A stretch of 64,000 nt of DNA, from assembly GCA_016928195.1 (NCBI GenBank), contig JAFGLF010000078.1, forward strand, positions 1 through 64,000, in the 5' to 3' direction. Below, one piece after another: positions 6,566 through 16,048 of this stretch. The stretch is from Elusimicrobiota bacterium (lineage in GTDB: Bacteria; Elusimicrobiota; UBA8919). The notes under the pieces are model-generated. The model did no database searches. It was not told the DNA's origin and was given only the letters and a program-made list of their open reading frames with translations. The position numbers and the translations under genes are program-made. How positions within the stretch are numbered: the stretch's first letter is position 1; each line of letters begins with the position of its first letter.

Positions 6566-8418
6566 AATTTCCAGTCCTTTTCAATATTGTAAATTACAGT
6601 TCTAATCCGGATTGCATCATCTTTCAAATTAACATTTTTATCTACAGACGGTGAAAACCGCATAAAATCCGTATTTTCCAGAATATCTCTTATTTTCCTG
6701 ATACTATCAGATGAAAGATTTTTTTGAATCAAAATATTTTCAATCTCAGCAAAAGTACTCCCCGAAAGAACGGTCTTTGATTTGTCCGAAAGATATTTAA
6801 TTATTAAATCAAATACGCTACTATAAAAATCTCTGGTATCAACCGGGGTTTTTTGCAAATTTCCTATTTTCTTATCAAATTCCCTGAATGCCCGTTTACT
6901 TCTGATAAGATTAAAATTTTTGGATACGAAAAAGTTGTATCTGTTGTATCCAAATGAGAACAGAAAAAGTATAGGTGTAATAATCAGCAAAATATTGCTT
7001 GCAATATTTCTTATATTACCATCCGATTTTTTACCCGGTTCAGTTTTTATAAATCTTATATCCTGTCCGAGAATACTAATACCTCCGGAAAATGCCGGCT
7101 GTTTTGCAGATACGGGTTTACTTGACGGAAGAACTTTTAACTGTATTGATTCTGACTCTATATTCTCATAACTCTTTTTTTCAGGATCAAAATATGAAAA
7201 ACTAACTTCAGGAATTATCAAATCCCCCGGTCTTTCGGGTATAATAACCGTTTTAAACATTTTTGAACCTGTAACAGTATAATTTGCTTTGGATACATTT
7301 ACCGATGAAACCGTATCATATTTTCTGATACCCACAATATCAGGGAACCTCGGTTCCAATATTGATTTTATATTTCCCTCACCGGAAATACTTACAGTTA
7401 AAGTTACAGGGCTGTTAGCTTCAACCTTTGATTTATCCACACTGGTATTTATTTTATACTTTCCGACCGCACCGCTGTAATTTCCATGCTTGCCTTGTTC
7501 CGGAAGAGCAACAACATTCAGTGTAATAGGTTCTGACTTTACAATGGTGGTCTTTCCGGAACTGAAAAAATCTTTAAAAAAATCATCATCAAATAAATTT
7601 CCAAACGGCGAACGTGAAAAATCCCTCATACTCACACTAAGCGAAGCAGTTCCTAAATTATATACACCAGGCGACGTCGGAAACAGCATTGTTTTTACTT
7701 CAATAACATTATATATCCTTCCGTTTATACTTGTCTGGTAACCCCTTTGCGGCGGGAGGTCTTCAACAATAAAACCGGTGAAATTCGGAGGAGAATATCG
7801 GGGATTTGAATATAAATTTCTTGATGTAAAAAATCTGAATATATAGGTTACCCCTTCATTAACAAAAGCCTTTTTTTTATCAAGCTCGGCAGTAATAAAA
7901 ACTTCCCTCTTCTCTCCATCAGTGACTTCAGTTTTTTGTTTACTAACCTGCTTTTGTGGCTGAGCAGTGCCGGATCCGGCAGGCAAAACTTCAACATTTA
8001 TCGGCTTAGTAGAATATGTTTTTCCTTTAACAGTTAAAGTAATGGGATTGATTGTAAATTTCCCGGGTTTGTTTGGCGACAGAATAAAACTATGAGTTTC
8101 TGCCGAGGATGCTTTCCCGTCAGTAGAATAAGAACTTTTTGATGAACTGCCCGAAGAATATACGTTAAAATCGGCAAGTTCGGGAAGCAAAGGATTAGGA
8201 ATATTTAAAACATCTCCAGAAACATTGACTTGTAAAGTTATGGATTCCCCAAAAACCACCTTATCTTTGTCAACAGAAGCGCTTATGGATATGTCGGCAT
8301 AGAGACAGCTGATAAGTTGATAAGCTGATAAGCTGATAAGTAAAAACTGCAGCAACAACTTTATTCTTTTCCGTATCATCATATCACCATATAATCGTAT
8401 CATCGGTTTTTCATTCAT
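6562..8418 (-). CDS. batD: BatD-like oxygen tolerance protein
   Basis: A 618-residue exported protein. After a signal peptide come tandem Ig-like beta-sandwich domains (SASVDKDKVVFGESITLQV near residue 50, then NTSVDKSKVEANSPVTLTV near 330), a membrane helix at about 472-492 and a cytoplasmic tail, as in BatD. It would sit in the inner membrane facing the periplasm. The first 45 residues (two methionine starts, then LLISLSAYQLISCLYADIS) are largely encoded by 8-bp tandem repeats, so the true start is uncertain (8418 or the ATG ATG pair near 8380). It begins 3 bp after the batC stop. Confidence 0.88.
   Translation of the reverse strand: MNEKPMIRLYGDMMIRKRIKLLLQFLLISLSAYQLISCLYADISISASVDKDKVVFGESITLQVNVSGDVLNIPNPLLPELADFNVYSSGSSSKSSYSTDGKASSAETHSFILSPNKPGKFTINPITLTVKGKTYSTKPINVEVLPAGSGTAQPQKQVSKQKTEVTDGEKREVFITAELDKKKAFVNEGVTYIFRFFTSRNLYSNPRYSPPNFTGFIVEDLPPQRGYQTSINGRIYNVIEVKTMLFPTSPGVYNLGTASLSVSMRDFSRSPFGNLFDDDFFKDFFSSGKTTIVKSEPITLNVVALPEQGKHGNYSGAVGKYKINTSVDKSKVEANSPVTLTVSISGEGNIKSILEPRFPDIVGIRKYDTVSSVNVSKANYTVTGSKMFKTVIIPERPGDLIIPEVSFSYFDPEKKSYENIESESIQLKVLPSSKPVSAKQPAFSGGISILGQDIRFIKTEPGKKSDGNIRNIASNILLIITPILFLFSFGYNRYNFFVSKNFNLIRSKRAFREFDKKIGNLQKTPVDTRDFYSSVFDLIIKYLSDKSKTVLSGSTFAEIENILIQKNLSSDSIRKIRDILENTDFMRFSPSVDKNVNLKDDAIRIRTVIYNIEKDWKL
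8307..8405 (-). repeat. 8-bp tandem repeats encoding the batD signal peptide
   Basis: Positions 8307-8343 contain four copies of ctgataag (one ttgataag). Positions 8376-8405 contain related gtatcatcatatcacc words. Both are in frame within the batD leader and together encode most of its hydrophobic core. Confidence 0.8.
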
Positions 8419-8421
8419 TTT

Positions 8422-9186
8422 TTACCAGTCCTTTTCAGGCATTTTAAACAACGGCATTTTCATATTTGCCTTTTTTTTCGGGTGTTTTTCATCACCTACT
8501 GATTCAAGCAATCTATTTGCATCCTCTTTTGACATCTTCTGTTTTTTATCTTCTTTATCTTCTTCATCTTCTTTGTCTTTTTCATCTTTATCTTTCTTAT
8601 CTTTATCCTTATCTTTCTGCTCCTTTTTATCCTTATTCTTCTGTTCTTTATCGTCCTTTTCCGCCGGCCGGCTGACTCCTTCCTCGTCCTTCTTATCTTT
8701 TTGCTCCCCCTGTTTATCCTGTTTATCTTTACTATCCTGTTGCTTCTTATTTTTATCAATATCTTCTTTTAACTTCTTTTGAGCAAACTCTATATTAAAC
8801 TTTGCATCCTGGTCCTTCGGATCCAACTCCAATGCCTTTTTATAAAACTGTATTGCTTCCGGGAGCTTTTTCATCCTGAATAAAGAATTCCCCATATTAT
8901 AGTATGCTTTACTCTGAAGTTCAATATCCTTTGAATATGTCGCCTTTTCATAACTTCTGAGTGCATCCTCATAATCTCCTGTTTTATAATAAACATTCCC
9001 AAGATTAAATGCAGTCTCGGGTAAGTCAGGTTTACCGGTCTCAGCAAGAAGATATTTCTGCAATGCCTCGTCATAGTTTTCTTTTTTGTATGCTTTGCTC
9101 CCTTTATTCATATTACTTCTTACAGAACAATATATTACGTTACAGAAAACTAAATTTAAAAATAAAAACAATATGATCCGGCTCAT
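8422..9186 (-). CDS. batC: BatC-like TPR protein with charged C-terminal tail
   Basis: A 254-residue protein: signal peptide (1-20), three TPR motifs (about residues 25-135; NMNKGSKAYKKENYDEALQK, AFNLGNVYYKTGDYEDALRS, AYYNMGNSLFRMKKLPEAIQ), then a roughly 85-residue low-complexity Lys/Asp/Glu/Gln tail. BatC of other bacteria also combines TPRs with a charged tail. It starts by overlapping the batB stop by 4 bp. The strongly biased tail creates long spurious reading frames on other strands. It probably acts as a periplasmic scaffold in the Bat complex (inference). Confidence 0.87.
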   Translation of the reverse strand: MSRIILFLFLNLVFCNVIYCSVRSNMNKGSKAYKKENYDEALQKYLLAETGKPDLPETAFNLGNVYYKTGDYEDALRSYEKATYSKDIELQSKAYYNMGNSLFRMKKLPEAIQFYKKALELDPKDQDAKFNIEFAQKKLKEDIDKNKKQQDSKDKQDKQGEQKDKKDEEGVSRPAEKDDKEQKNKDKKEQKDKDKDKKDKDEKDKEDEEDKEDKKQKMSKEDANRLLESVGDEKHPKKKANMKMPLFKMPEKDW

Positions 9187-10199
9187 ATATTTACCTTTCT
9201 TCTAAAACTGTCCGGCAAAAACATTTCAATAAGAATAAGTATTAGTCCTATTAATACAAAATAATAAAACTTTTCTTCATATCTCTCATATTTTTTTGCC
9301 TTTAACTGCTTTGTTTCCATTTCTGATATATCATCAGCTATTAACGAAACTTCCATTTCGCCATCGCTTGCCTGGTAATATTTCCCCCCGGTTTCATAAG
9401 CTATATTCTGCAATGTTTCCGCTGCTAATTTTGTCATCACCGTTTCACCTTCTTTATCTTTTTTATAGCCGACTACTTTCCCGCCCGCATCCTTTTCAGG
9501 TATCAACTCACCCTGGACTGTTCCGAATCCTATCGTAAAAATTTTAACGCCTTCCTTCTTTGCCGTTAATGCATGCGATACAGGGTCGCCTTCGTGGTCC
9601 TCTCCGTCCGTTAAAAGAATCAATGCCTTATATTTTCTTTCTTCTCTTATAAAATTCTTTACTGCCAGTTTTATAGCTTCTCCTATAGCCGTTCCGGGAA
9701 CAGGTATAAGCTCTGTACCTAATGAATCCAGAAATATTTTAACGGCAGCGGTATCGAGGGTCAACGGACACTGCAGAAATGGTTTCCCGGCAAAAGCTAT
9801 AATCCCTATCCGGTTACCGGAAAGTTTTTCCACAAGCGAACGGAGTTCTAGTTTTGCTTTTTCCATCCTGTTAGGACTCATATCCTGTGCAAGCATACTC
9901 CTTGAAACGTCAACAGCTATTATCACATCCACGCCGTGTTTTTTGATATTTATAAGTTTAGCGCCGAATCTCGGGCCCGTGAGAGCAAAAATCAGAAAAA
10001 TCAATCCCAGTATTTTTAAAACTTTTTTTAATTCTATTATACGCAAATCATACCTTAAAAAAAGTTTTTTAATATTTTCTTCTGAAAATACTTTTTTTAT
10101 AAAATTCCTCTTCTGTCTCTCGGAAACATATTCAAGAATTACAATTAAAGGAATTATCAGTATTAAAAAATAAACAAAATATAAATGCGAAAATCCCAT
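9183..10199 (-). CDS. batB: BatB-like von Willebrand factor A membrane protein
   Basis: Start taken at the ATG at 10199, which overlaps the batA stop as TAATG; a longer reading from 10223 adds eight unlikely residues. The 338-residue protein has membrane helices near residues 5-24, 60-75 and at the C-terminus, flanking a VWA domain with an intact MIDAS DVSRS (D97, S99, S101), plus TDGEDHEGD later. MIDAS-containing VWA domains bind divalent metal and protein partners. It follows batA, from which it probably arose by duplication. Confidence 0.9.
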   Translation of the reverse strand: MGFSHLYFVYFLILIIPLIVILEYVSERQKRNFIKKVFSEENIKKLFLRYDLRIIELKKVLKILGLIFLIFALTGPRFGAKLINIKKHGVDVIIAVDVSRSMLAQDMSPNRMEKAKLELRSLVEKLSGNRIGIIAFAGKPFLQCPLTLDTAAVKIFLDSLGTELIPVPGTAIGEAIKLAVKNFIREERKYKALILLTDGEDHEGDPVSHALTAKKEGVKIFTIGFGTVQGELIPEKDAGGKVVGYKKDKEGETVMTKLAAETLQNIAYETGGKYYQASDGEMEVSLIADDISEMETKQLKAKKYERYEEKFYYFVLIGLILILIEMFLPDSFRRKVNI

Positions 10200-11182
10200 T
10201 ACGGTACCGTCCTGAAAATCCAATCTTTAAGAACTATTTCGGCAATAAACATCAAAACAGCAGGCAGGAGAAACCATAAGTAGAGTTCATTGAAATCCGT
10301 ATATTCCTCAACTTTAAATTTTGTTTTTTCCATAGCGTCAATCTTCTCATATATTCCATCCAGAGCTTTTTTGTTTTTTGCCCTGAAATACAGCCCGCCG
10401 GTCTCTCTGGCAATCTGCAAAAGTGTAGTTTCATCAAGATCTTCTTTTAACCATCCATATCTCTTTCCGAAAACCGGGTCATCTACTGGATACGGAGCCG
10501 GTCCGACACCTGCTGCCCCTATAGTATAAACCTTTATTCCGAATGCAGACGCCGCCTTTGCCGCAGTAACAGGGTCAACCTCTCCCATATTGTTTCTCCC
10601 GTCTGTAAGCAGTATTATCATTTTACTTTTGCCTATTGATTCCTTCAATCTGGCAACGGAAATCATTATTGCAGTACCTATCGCAGTACCATCCGTCTGG
10701 GTCATACCGATTTCAATATTATCGACAAAATCCAGCAGCGACCCATAGTCAGTTGTCAGGGGTGACTGGGTAAACGCGACTGCCGAGAAGACAACAACAC
10801 CTATCCTGTCATTACTTCTGCTTTTTATAAACTTCTTTATAACCTCTTTTGCAGCATCAAGACGGTTTTGCGGTTTAAAATCCTCAGCGCGCATAGAGGT
10901 GGAGGTATCAACACATAAAATTATATCAATACCTTTTTTTGTTAATTCCGACGACCTCTCTCCGCCCTGCGGACGTGCCAGTGCCAGTATTGTTAAACAT
11001 ACAGCAAGAATCTTCAGGATATTGATAACTTTTTTTTCCAACAACGGTTTTTCTTCGCCAAAAATATGTATATCCGAAAATAATATCCCCGAAGATTTTT
11101 TAAGTTTTTTTCTTTTGATATAATAAAGTACACTAAGAAAAATCGGGATTAATATTAAAAAATATAGGTAATAAAATCTCAT
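10199..11182 (-). CDS. batA: BatA-like von Willebrand factor A membrane protein
   Basis: Start chosen at the ATG at 11182 (MRFYYLYFLILIPIF), one base after the stop of the gene upstream; reading on to 11281 only adds a stretch overlapping that gene. The 327-residue product has an N-terminal membrane hairpin (residues 1-21 and about 54-70), a VWA domain with MIDAS DTSTS (D92, S94, S96) and TDGRNNMGEVDP, and a C-terminal membrane helix. It pairs with batB; both would project the VWA domain from the inner membrane and work with the MoxR ATPase. Confidence 0.9.
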   Translation of the reverse strand: MRFYYLYFLILIPIFLSVLYYIKRKKLKKSSGILFSDIHIFGEEKPLLEKKVINILKILAVCLTILALARPQGGERSSELTKKGIDIILCVDTSTSMRAEDFKPQNRLDAAKEVIKKFIKSRSNDRIGVVVFSAVAFTQSPLTTDYGSLLDFVDNIEIGMTQTDGTAIGTAIMISVARLKESIGKSKMIILLTDGRNNMGEVDPVTAAKAASAFGIKVYTIGAAGVGPAPYPVDDPVFGKRYGWLKEDLDETTLLQIARETGGLYFRAKNKKALDGIYEKIDAMEKTKFKVEEYTDFNELYLWFLLPAVLMFIAEIVLKDWIFRTVP

Positions 11183-11183
11183 A

Positions 11184-12176
11184 TTAACTACCTGCACTCT
11201 GATTTCCGTCTCTTTGGGGTTCCATGGATTCACCCCGCTCCTCCTGTGGAATTTTAGGAGGGTCGGGGCGGGCCATTTCAACTATGTTCTTTGCACTTTC
11301 AAAAACTACTGCTATTTCTTTCTCTTCAGGAATATATTTTGCAAATTTAACCAGGTCGGAAAATTCAAAAAGATTACGAAGCTTCACCAAAAAACCTCTA
11401 TCTGCGCCTTTTTCCCTTACCGCACGCAATGATTCCGAAGTTGTCATGTCCAGAATATTAATAAAAAATATTTTTGACAGGTACAGCCGTAATATTTGAG
11501 TCAACTCTATAAAAAACTGTTTCACCAGTCCTTTCTTTACCAAATCCATGCTCTCAAGTTTAGATAACTCATCAATAGCATATTTATACGGGTCCACTAT
11601 TTCCCCAATCAACCGTGCAGGACTTTTCTTTACAGAATAATATCTATAAACAAGGCCTCCGATTATAAATAGTACCAGTATCCCAAAAGTAATAATATAC
11701 ACTAACGGATTAGTTTTCAAACTTACGGGTGGTTTTATATCCCTTATATCGGCAGCACTCTCTTTATCCAACAGGCTTGTAACCTCAACTTTCAGTGTAT
11801 TTGTCTGGCTCTGCGCGGACTGTCCGGTTTTGTTAACAAAATTTATGGTAAACGGTTTGATTTCATATATGCCGGTTGTAAATGTTGAAAGTACATACTC
11901 ATGTTTCCTTATGATTCTTCCCCATAAAAAGTATTTCTTCCTCTCTTTTGAAACTTTATAATCCTTAATTTCAAAACTTTTCAGGTTTTCATCAGGGTTA
12001 AAAGTATCAAGCTTTATTCCCTTATCATATTCAAGTATAAGTGTCAATTTTACCTTGTCACCTATTGTTATCTTATGTTTATCAAGCTTTGCAAACAGAT
12101 ACGCGCCGGAAGTATCGGAGAAAAGGGGCTGTCCTAAAAACAACGCGACAAATAAAAATAATATTATCTTTTTCAT
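11184..12176 (-). CDS. BatD/DUF4381-like single-span protein of the Bat operon
   Basis: A 330-residue protein: signal peptide (1-20), an Ig-like periplasmic domain resembling one BatD repeat (AYLFAKLDKHKITIGDKVKL), a membrane helix at about residues 160-182, and a cytoplasmic helical domain of about 130 residues with a proline-rich end (RPDPPKIPQEERGE). In many moxR operons a protein of this topology sits between the DUF58 gene and the VWA genes. The exact family was not identified. It overlaps the DUF58 gene by 4 bp and lies one base before batA. Confidence 0.75.
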   Translation of the reverse strand: MKKIILFLFVALFLGQPLFSDTSGAYLFAKLDKHKITIGDKVKLTLILEYDKGIKLDTFNPDENLKSFEIKDYKVSKERKKYFLWGRIIRKHEYVLSTFTTGIYEIKPFTINFVNKTGQSAQSQTNTLKVEVTSLLDKESAADIRDIKPPVSLKTNPLVYIITFGILVLFIIGGLVYRYYSVKKSPARLIGEIVDPYKYAIDELSKLESMDLVKKGLVKQFFIELTQILRLYLSKIFFINILDMTTSESLRAVREKGADRGFLVKLRNLFEFSDLVKFAKYIPEEKEIAVVFESAKNIVEMARPDPPKIPQEERGESMEPQRDGNQSAGS

Positions 12177-13045
12177 CTGAATCTTCGTTCTCTCATTTTG
12201 AAAAAATTTATCAGCGGCAATATATACGATTTATCGGTATAAAAGTTCAGCTTATCAATACCCATATTCTTTGCAATCTTCTCAAGATACTCATAATTAT
12301 TTTTCTTTGCATCTTGAAGATCCTTTATCAAAAAATAATCCCTGCTGTTTATATATATATCTTTTCCTGACTCAGAATCGATAAAATGGAAAATCCCGAA
12401 TCCCGGAATTTCATATTCAAGCGGATCACCGACATTTATCATAATCAAATCATGTTTTTTTGAAGTTATTTTCAATAATTTTTCATAACCCTTATCCAAA
12501 AAATCCGAAACAAGAAAAACTACCGCCTGCTTCTTTACCGCCCTGTTTAAATAATCCAGAGCACCGTATATATCTGTTCCTGCTGTCGGTTTGGATGATA
12601 ATACTTCACTGATTATCCTCAAACAATGCTTTTTGCCCTTTTTCGGGGGTATAAATTTTTCAATCTTATCCGAGAAAAGAACAACTCCGATTCTGTCGTT
12701 ATTCTGCATGGATGAGAAACCGATAATCCCCGCAAGTTCCGCTATTAAATCAATTTTGGATTTTCCTGATCCAAACTCATTGGATCTTGAAACATCAATA
12801 AGAAGTATTATTGTAAGCTCTCTTTCTTCTATAAACTTTTTTACGAACAGGTTACCATACCGCGCAGAAACATTCCAGTCAATCGTTTTTATATCATCGC
12901 CTGCCTGATATTCCCGGACTTCGGAAAACTCCATACCTCTGCCCTTAAAAACACTTTTGTATTCACCGGCAAAAATCTCATTCACAATTTTGCCGGTGGT
13001 TATCTCGATTTTTCTTATTTTTTTAACAAGATTTATATCTACCAT
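12173..13045 (-). CDS. DUF58 (VWA-like) protein
   Basis: A 290-residue DUF58 protein. The family signature GRGMEFSEVREYQAGDD (about residues 35-51) and IDWNVSARYGNLFVKKF are clear, followed by a VWA-like fold with LLIDVSRSNEFGSG. No membrane segment is visible, so it is probably cytoplasmic, which is common for the short DUF58 proteins that accompany MoxR. It is the second gene of the moxR-bat operon, after a repeat-filled gap of 88 bp. Function in the complex is unknown. Confidence 0.9.
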   Translation of the reverse strand: MVDINLVKKIRKIEITTGKIVNEIFAGEYKSVFKGRGMEFSEVREYQAGDDIKTIDWNVSARYGNLFVKKFIEERELTIILLIDVSRSNEFGSGKSKIDLIAELAGIIGFSSMQNNDRIGVVLFSDKIEKFIPPKKGKKHCLRIISEVLSSKPTAGTDIYGALDYLNRAVKKQAVVFLVSDFLDKGYEKLLKITSKKHDLIMINVGDPLEYEIPGFGIFHFIDSESGKDIYINSRDYFLIKDLQDAKKNNYEYLEKIAKNMGIDKLNFYTDKSYILPLINFFKMRERRFR

Positions 13046-13052
13046 AATATAA

Positions 13053-13133
13053 TCGCAGATTACGCAGAGAAATCCGCCAGCTGGCGGACAGATTACGCTG
13101 AATCACCTTTTAAAATCAGCGTTATCGGCATTA
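13053..13133. repeat. Repeat unit with 16-bp palindrome between moxR and DUF58 genes
   Basis: A perfect palindrome TCCGCCAGCTGGCGGA (13073-13088) is flanked by gcagattacgcag / cagattacgctg words and then by aatcagcgttatcgg. It fills the moxR-DUF58 gap. The same palindrome occurs at 23353 and, with one changed centre pair, at 50236. Confidence 0.85.
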
Positions 13134-14123
13134 TCAGGGGACTTCAACCTCTAAAAGAATACGTTTAACAATATCCTCGGAAGCAATATTCTCCGCTTCG
13201 GCCTCATATGTAAGTATAACCCTGTGTCTTAAGACATCCATTGCGATATTCTTTATATCTTCGGGAGTTACATATCCGCGTCCGGACAAAAACGCATACG
13301 ATCTTGCCGCTTCCGCAAGATAAATGGAAGCACGGGGGGAAGCACCGAAGGAAATCATATTTTTCAGATCCTTTATTTTATATTCCTCGGGATTTCTTGT
13401 GGCAAACACAATATTAATAATATAATCTTTTATTTTTTCATCCATATAAACCTGACGAACGGCCTGTCTGGCTTTTTTTATTCTTGCAGGGTCAACGACT
13501 CTTTTAACACTACCAAAATTATTTGCGGAAACCTTTTCCATAATTTCTTTTTCCTGTTTTTTATCCGGATATGTTATTTTCAGTTTCAGCATAAACCTGT
13601 CAATCTGAGCTTCCGGAAGCGGATAGGTTCCTTCTTGTTCAATAGGGTTCTGCGTAGCAAGTACCATAAACGGGTCATCCAGTGTATATGTTTTATCGCC
13701 TATTGATACCTGCCTTTCCTGCATAGCTTCAAGAAGTGCACTTTGAACTTTTGCAGGAGCCCTGTTTACCTCATCTGCAAGAATCAGATTGGCAAAAACA
13801 GGACCCTTCCTTACATCAAATGTACTTGCCTTCGGGTTAAATACCATAGTACCTATAATATCACCCGGCAGTAAATCAGGAGTAAACTGGATTCTCGAAA
13901 ACCCGCAATCAACGGACTGAGCCAGTGTCTTAACCGCAAGCGTCTTTGCCAAACCGGGAACACCTTCAAGAAGAATATGACCGTCAGCCAGTATCCCTAT
14001 AAGCAGGCGTTCAAGCATATACCTCTGACCGACAATTATTTTCTCCATTTCATTCATAACCTCTGATACAAACAAAGACTCCTGTTTAACCATCTCGTTA
14101 ATTTCCTTAATACTTTTTTCCAT
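13134..14123 (-). CDS. moxR: MoxR-family AAA ATPase
   Basis: A 329-residue AAA+ ATPase of the MoxR group. Walker A is GVPGLAKT (about residues 55-62), Walker B lies in LILADEVNRAP, sensor 1 is at LATQNPIEQEGTYPLPEAQ, and the lid domain ends the protein. MoxR ATPases act as chaperones for VWA-domain partners, here BatA, BatB and perhaps the DUF58 protein. An excellent ribosome site (AAAGGAGG) precedes the ATG. It starts 83 bp after kdsB, and no strong promoter is visible in that gap, so it may be read from the hldE promoter. Confidence 0.95.
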   Translation of the reverse strand: MEKSIKEINEMVKQESLFVSEVMNEMEKIIVGQRYMLERLLIGILADGHILLEGVPGLAKTLAVKTLAQSVDCGFSRIQFTPDLLPGDIIGTMVFNPKASTFDVRKGPVFANLILADEVNRAPAKVQSALLEAMQERQVSIGDKTYTLDDPFMVLATQNPIEQEGTYPLPEAQIDRFMLKLKITYPDKKQEKEIMEKVSANNFGSVKRVVDPARIKKARQAVRQVYMDEKIKDYIINIVFATRNPEEYKIKDLKNMISFGASPRASIYLAEAARSYAFLSGRGYVTPEDIKNIAMDVLRHRVILTYEAEAENIASEDIVKRILLEVEVP

Positions 14124-14206
14124 ACCGCCTCCTTTATAAATTTAACTTCTATTATTTAGATACATTTTTCTTAATATGGTTCCATTATTTTGATTAGTTT
14201 TTGGGA

Positions 14207-14917
14207 TTAGTATTTAGAGGATAACATCTTTTTAACTTTGTTCAAATCTCCCGGGGTATCTACTCCTATTGTTTTATACCTGGTTCTGGCAACATAAATT
14301 TTGTATCCGTTTTCCAAAATACGAAGTTGTTCAAGTTTTTCTGCAATTTCAAAAGGCGTCTGTTTCATTTTGGAAAATTCCAACAAAAAATCTTTTCTAA
14401 AAACATACAGCCCTATATGTTTATACTGACAACTTTGTACCAATAACGGGTAACGGGTAAAATAAACTGCAAAATTACTCTTATCTACAATAACCTTGAC
14501 ATTATTCGGGTTTAAAATATCCTTTTGTTTTTCGAATTTCACTGCAATGGTCGATACGGAGATTTTTTTGTTATTCACAAGGGGATTAATTGCCGAATCT
14601 ATTATCCCGGGTTTTATCAGCGGCTCATCACCCTGAATATTAACGACAATATTGCAGTCAATTTTTCTTGCAGCAAAAACAACACGGTCTGTGCCGCTGT
14701 TGCATTCGGGTGTCATAACAACATCCGCTCCGAAAGATTTTGCAGAATTAAAAATTCTTCTATCATCAGTAGCAATTATAACCTTACTTAAAAATCTTGA
14801 TTTTAGTGATGCCTCATAAACCCATTGGACCATCGGCTTTCCAAAAATCTTAGCAAGTGGTTTGCCGGGAAATCTTGTGGCAGCATACCTGCACGGGATA
14901 ATTCCGATTATCTTCAT
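14207..14917 (-). CDS. kdsB: CMP-Kdo synthetase KdsB
   Basis: A 236-residue cytidylyltransferase that activates Kdo with CTP. Signature stretches are IGIIPCRYAATRFPGKPLA at the N-terminus, TDDRRIFNSAKSFGADVVMT, and VVNIQGDEPLI (about residues 90-100, metal/CTP binding). Length is slightly below the usual 240-250. It lies 30 bp after the hldE kinase gene. Together with kdsA and kdsC in this window it gives three of the four Kdo steps; kdsD and the transferase waaA are not here. Confidence 0.95.
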   Translation of the reverse strand: MKIIGIIPCRYAATRFPGKPLAKIFGKPMVQWVYEASLKSRFLSKVIIATDDRRIFNSAKSFGADVVMTPECNSGTDRVVFAARKIDCNIVVNIQGDEPLIKPGIIDSAINPLVNNKKISVSTIAVKFEKQKDILNPNNVKVIVDKSNFAVYFTRYPLLVQSCQYKHIGLYVFRKDFLLEFSKMKQTPFEIAEKLEQLRILENGYKIYVARTRYKTIGVDTPGDLNKVKKMLSSKY

Positions 14918-14947
14918 AGGACTTCTCCATTTATTTACTTTTATGCT

Positions 14948-15913
14948 TTATTTTAATATTTTTGTTAGTTCTTTCGGAGAGACAACGGCGGTGCCAAGTT
15001 TACCCACGACTATCCCTGCAGCATAGTTTGCAATTTTTGCTGCATTCAGCAATGAGGCACCGCTCGCTAAGGCGAGCGTTAAAGCTGCAATAACCGTATC
15101 ACCGGCCCCGGTTACATCAAAAACTTCTTTTGCCGCAGTAGGAATATGGTTTCTTTTTGTTCTTTCAAAAAGCGTCATTCCGCTTTTACCCTGTGTAATC
15201 AGAACTGAACGGCACTTAAGTTCTCTTAGAATTTGTTTTCCAAGTTTGTTAAAATCACTTTGTGTTTTTAACCTTGCAACATACATACCTGCCATTGCCT
15301 CAGAAAGATTCGGAGTTATACAATCAACACCCCTATATCTCCTGAAATGTTCCATTTTAGGGTCAACAGTGACAATTTTTTTATATTTCTTTGTCAGCCT
15401 AATAGTTTCTTTTATTATACTTTCGGTAACCACACCTTTTCCATAATCGGATATCAGAACAGCATCTGAATTAGGTATCTCTTTGCTTATAAATTTTAAA
15501 ATTTTTTGTGAAATAGACAGCGGTATATCCCGAACAGTTTCCCTGTCAAACCTTACAACCTGCTGGTGCCCGGCAATAATTCTTGTTTTAACAGAAGTGG
15601 GTATCGAGCTGTCGGTGAAAACCCCTCCGGCTCCGATATTTTTCTTTAAAAGCTGTTCTCTTAAAATTTCCGCAGTATTGTCCCTTCCGACAATACCGCA
15701 TACAGTCACATTGCCGCCGAGCGAAACTATGTTGTTAGCGACATTTCCTGCAGTACCCAGGCAGTATGTCTCATTATTAACTTTAACTACCGGGACCGGT
15801 GCTTCCGGCGAAACCCTGTTAGCTTCACCGCGTATAAACCTGTCCAGAACCAGGTCACCGATAATCAGGACCTTTGCATCGGAAAATTTTTCTATAATAT
15901 TATTCAAATCCAT
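14948..15913 (-). CDS. hldE: D-glycero-beta-D-manno-heptose-7-phosphate kinase (HldE kinase domain as a separate protein)
   Basis: A 321-residue PfkB-family kinase corresponding to the N-terminal half of E. coli HldE. Markers are ANRVSPEAPVPVV near residue 33, GTAGNVANNI, and the anion-hole/catalytic motif DVTGAGDTV near residue 262. It phosphorylates heptose-7-phosphate at C1 on the way to ADP-heptose. The nucleotidyltransferase half is a separate gene 6.4 kb away (22274-22738). A TTGATT-16-TATAAT promoter lies about 100 bp upstream, beyond a repeat array. Confidence 0.93.
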   Translation of the reverse strand: MDLNNIIEKFSDAKVLIIGDLVLDRFIRGEANRVSPEAPVPVVKVNNETYCLGTAGNVANNIVSLGGNVTVCGIVGRDNTAEILREQLLKKNIGAGGVFTDSSIPTSVKTRIIAGHQQVVRFDRETVRDIPLSISQKILKFISKEIPNSDAVLISDYGKGVVTESIIKETIRLTKKYKKIVTVDPKMEHFRRYRGVDCITPNLSEAMAGMYVARLKTQSDFNKLGKQILRELKCRSVLITQGKSGMTLFERTKRNHIPTAAKEVFDVTGAGDTVIAALTLALASGASLLNAAKIANYAAGIVVGKLGTAVVSPKELTKILK

Positions 15914-15916
15914 GAT

Positions 15917-16013
15917 AATACCGAATTACACAAATTTACAAAACCGAATTATACGAAAAAATAAACAATTGCCATTTTCGTGCTATTCGTTATAATTCGT
16001 GTTATTTGTATGC
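15917..16013. repeat. Degenerate repeats in the hldE kinase leader region
   Basis: Words such as ccgaattacacaaat, ccgaattatacgaaa and, in the other orientation, ttcgtgctattcgttataattcgtg fill the gap between the promoter and the hldE kinase ATG, so they would form a structured untranslated leader. Confidence 0.7.
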
Positions 16014-16041
16014 ATTATACTACTTTATCCAAAAAAATCAA
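16014..16041 (-). promoter_or_regulatory. Sigma70-type promoter for hldE-kdsB-moxR-bat
   Basis: On the minus strand TTGATT (16041-16036), a 16-bp spacer, then a perfect TATAAT (16019-16014). It lies just after the stop of the gene ending at 16049 and about 100 bp before the hldE kinase ATG. It could serve the whole run down to batE, which has only short gaps. Confidence 0.65.
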
Positions 16042-16048
16042 GAAAAAT

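Noticed and set aside
8466..8782. Open frames on both strands opposite or alongside the batC charged tail
   Set aside because: They arise from the Lys/Asp/Glu codon bias of the batC tail and have no ribosome site or protein-like composition.
15060..15078. Hairpin GCTCGCtaagGCGAGC inside the hldE kinase gene considered as a repeat insertion
   Set aside because: It encodes the normal LALASGAS segment of the family; no extra residues are present.
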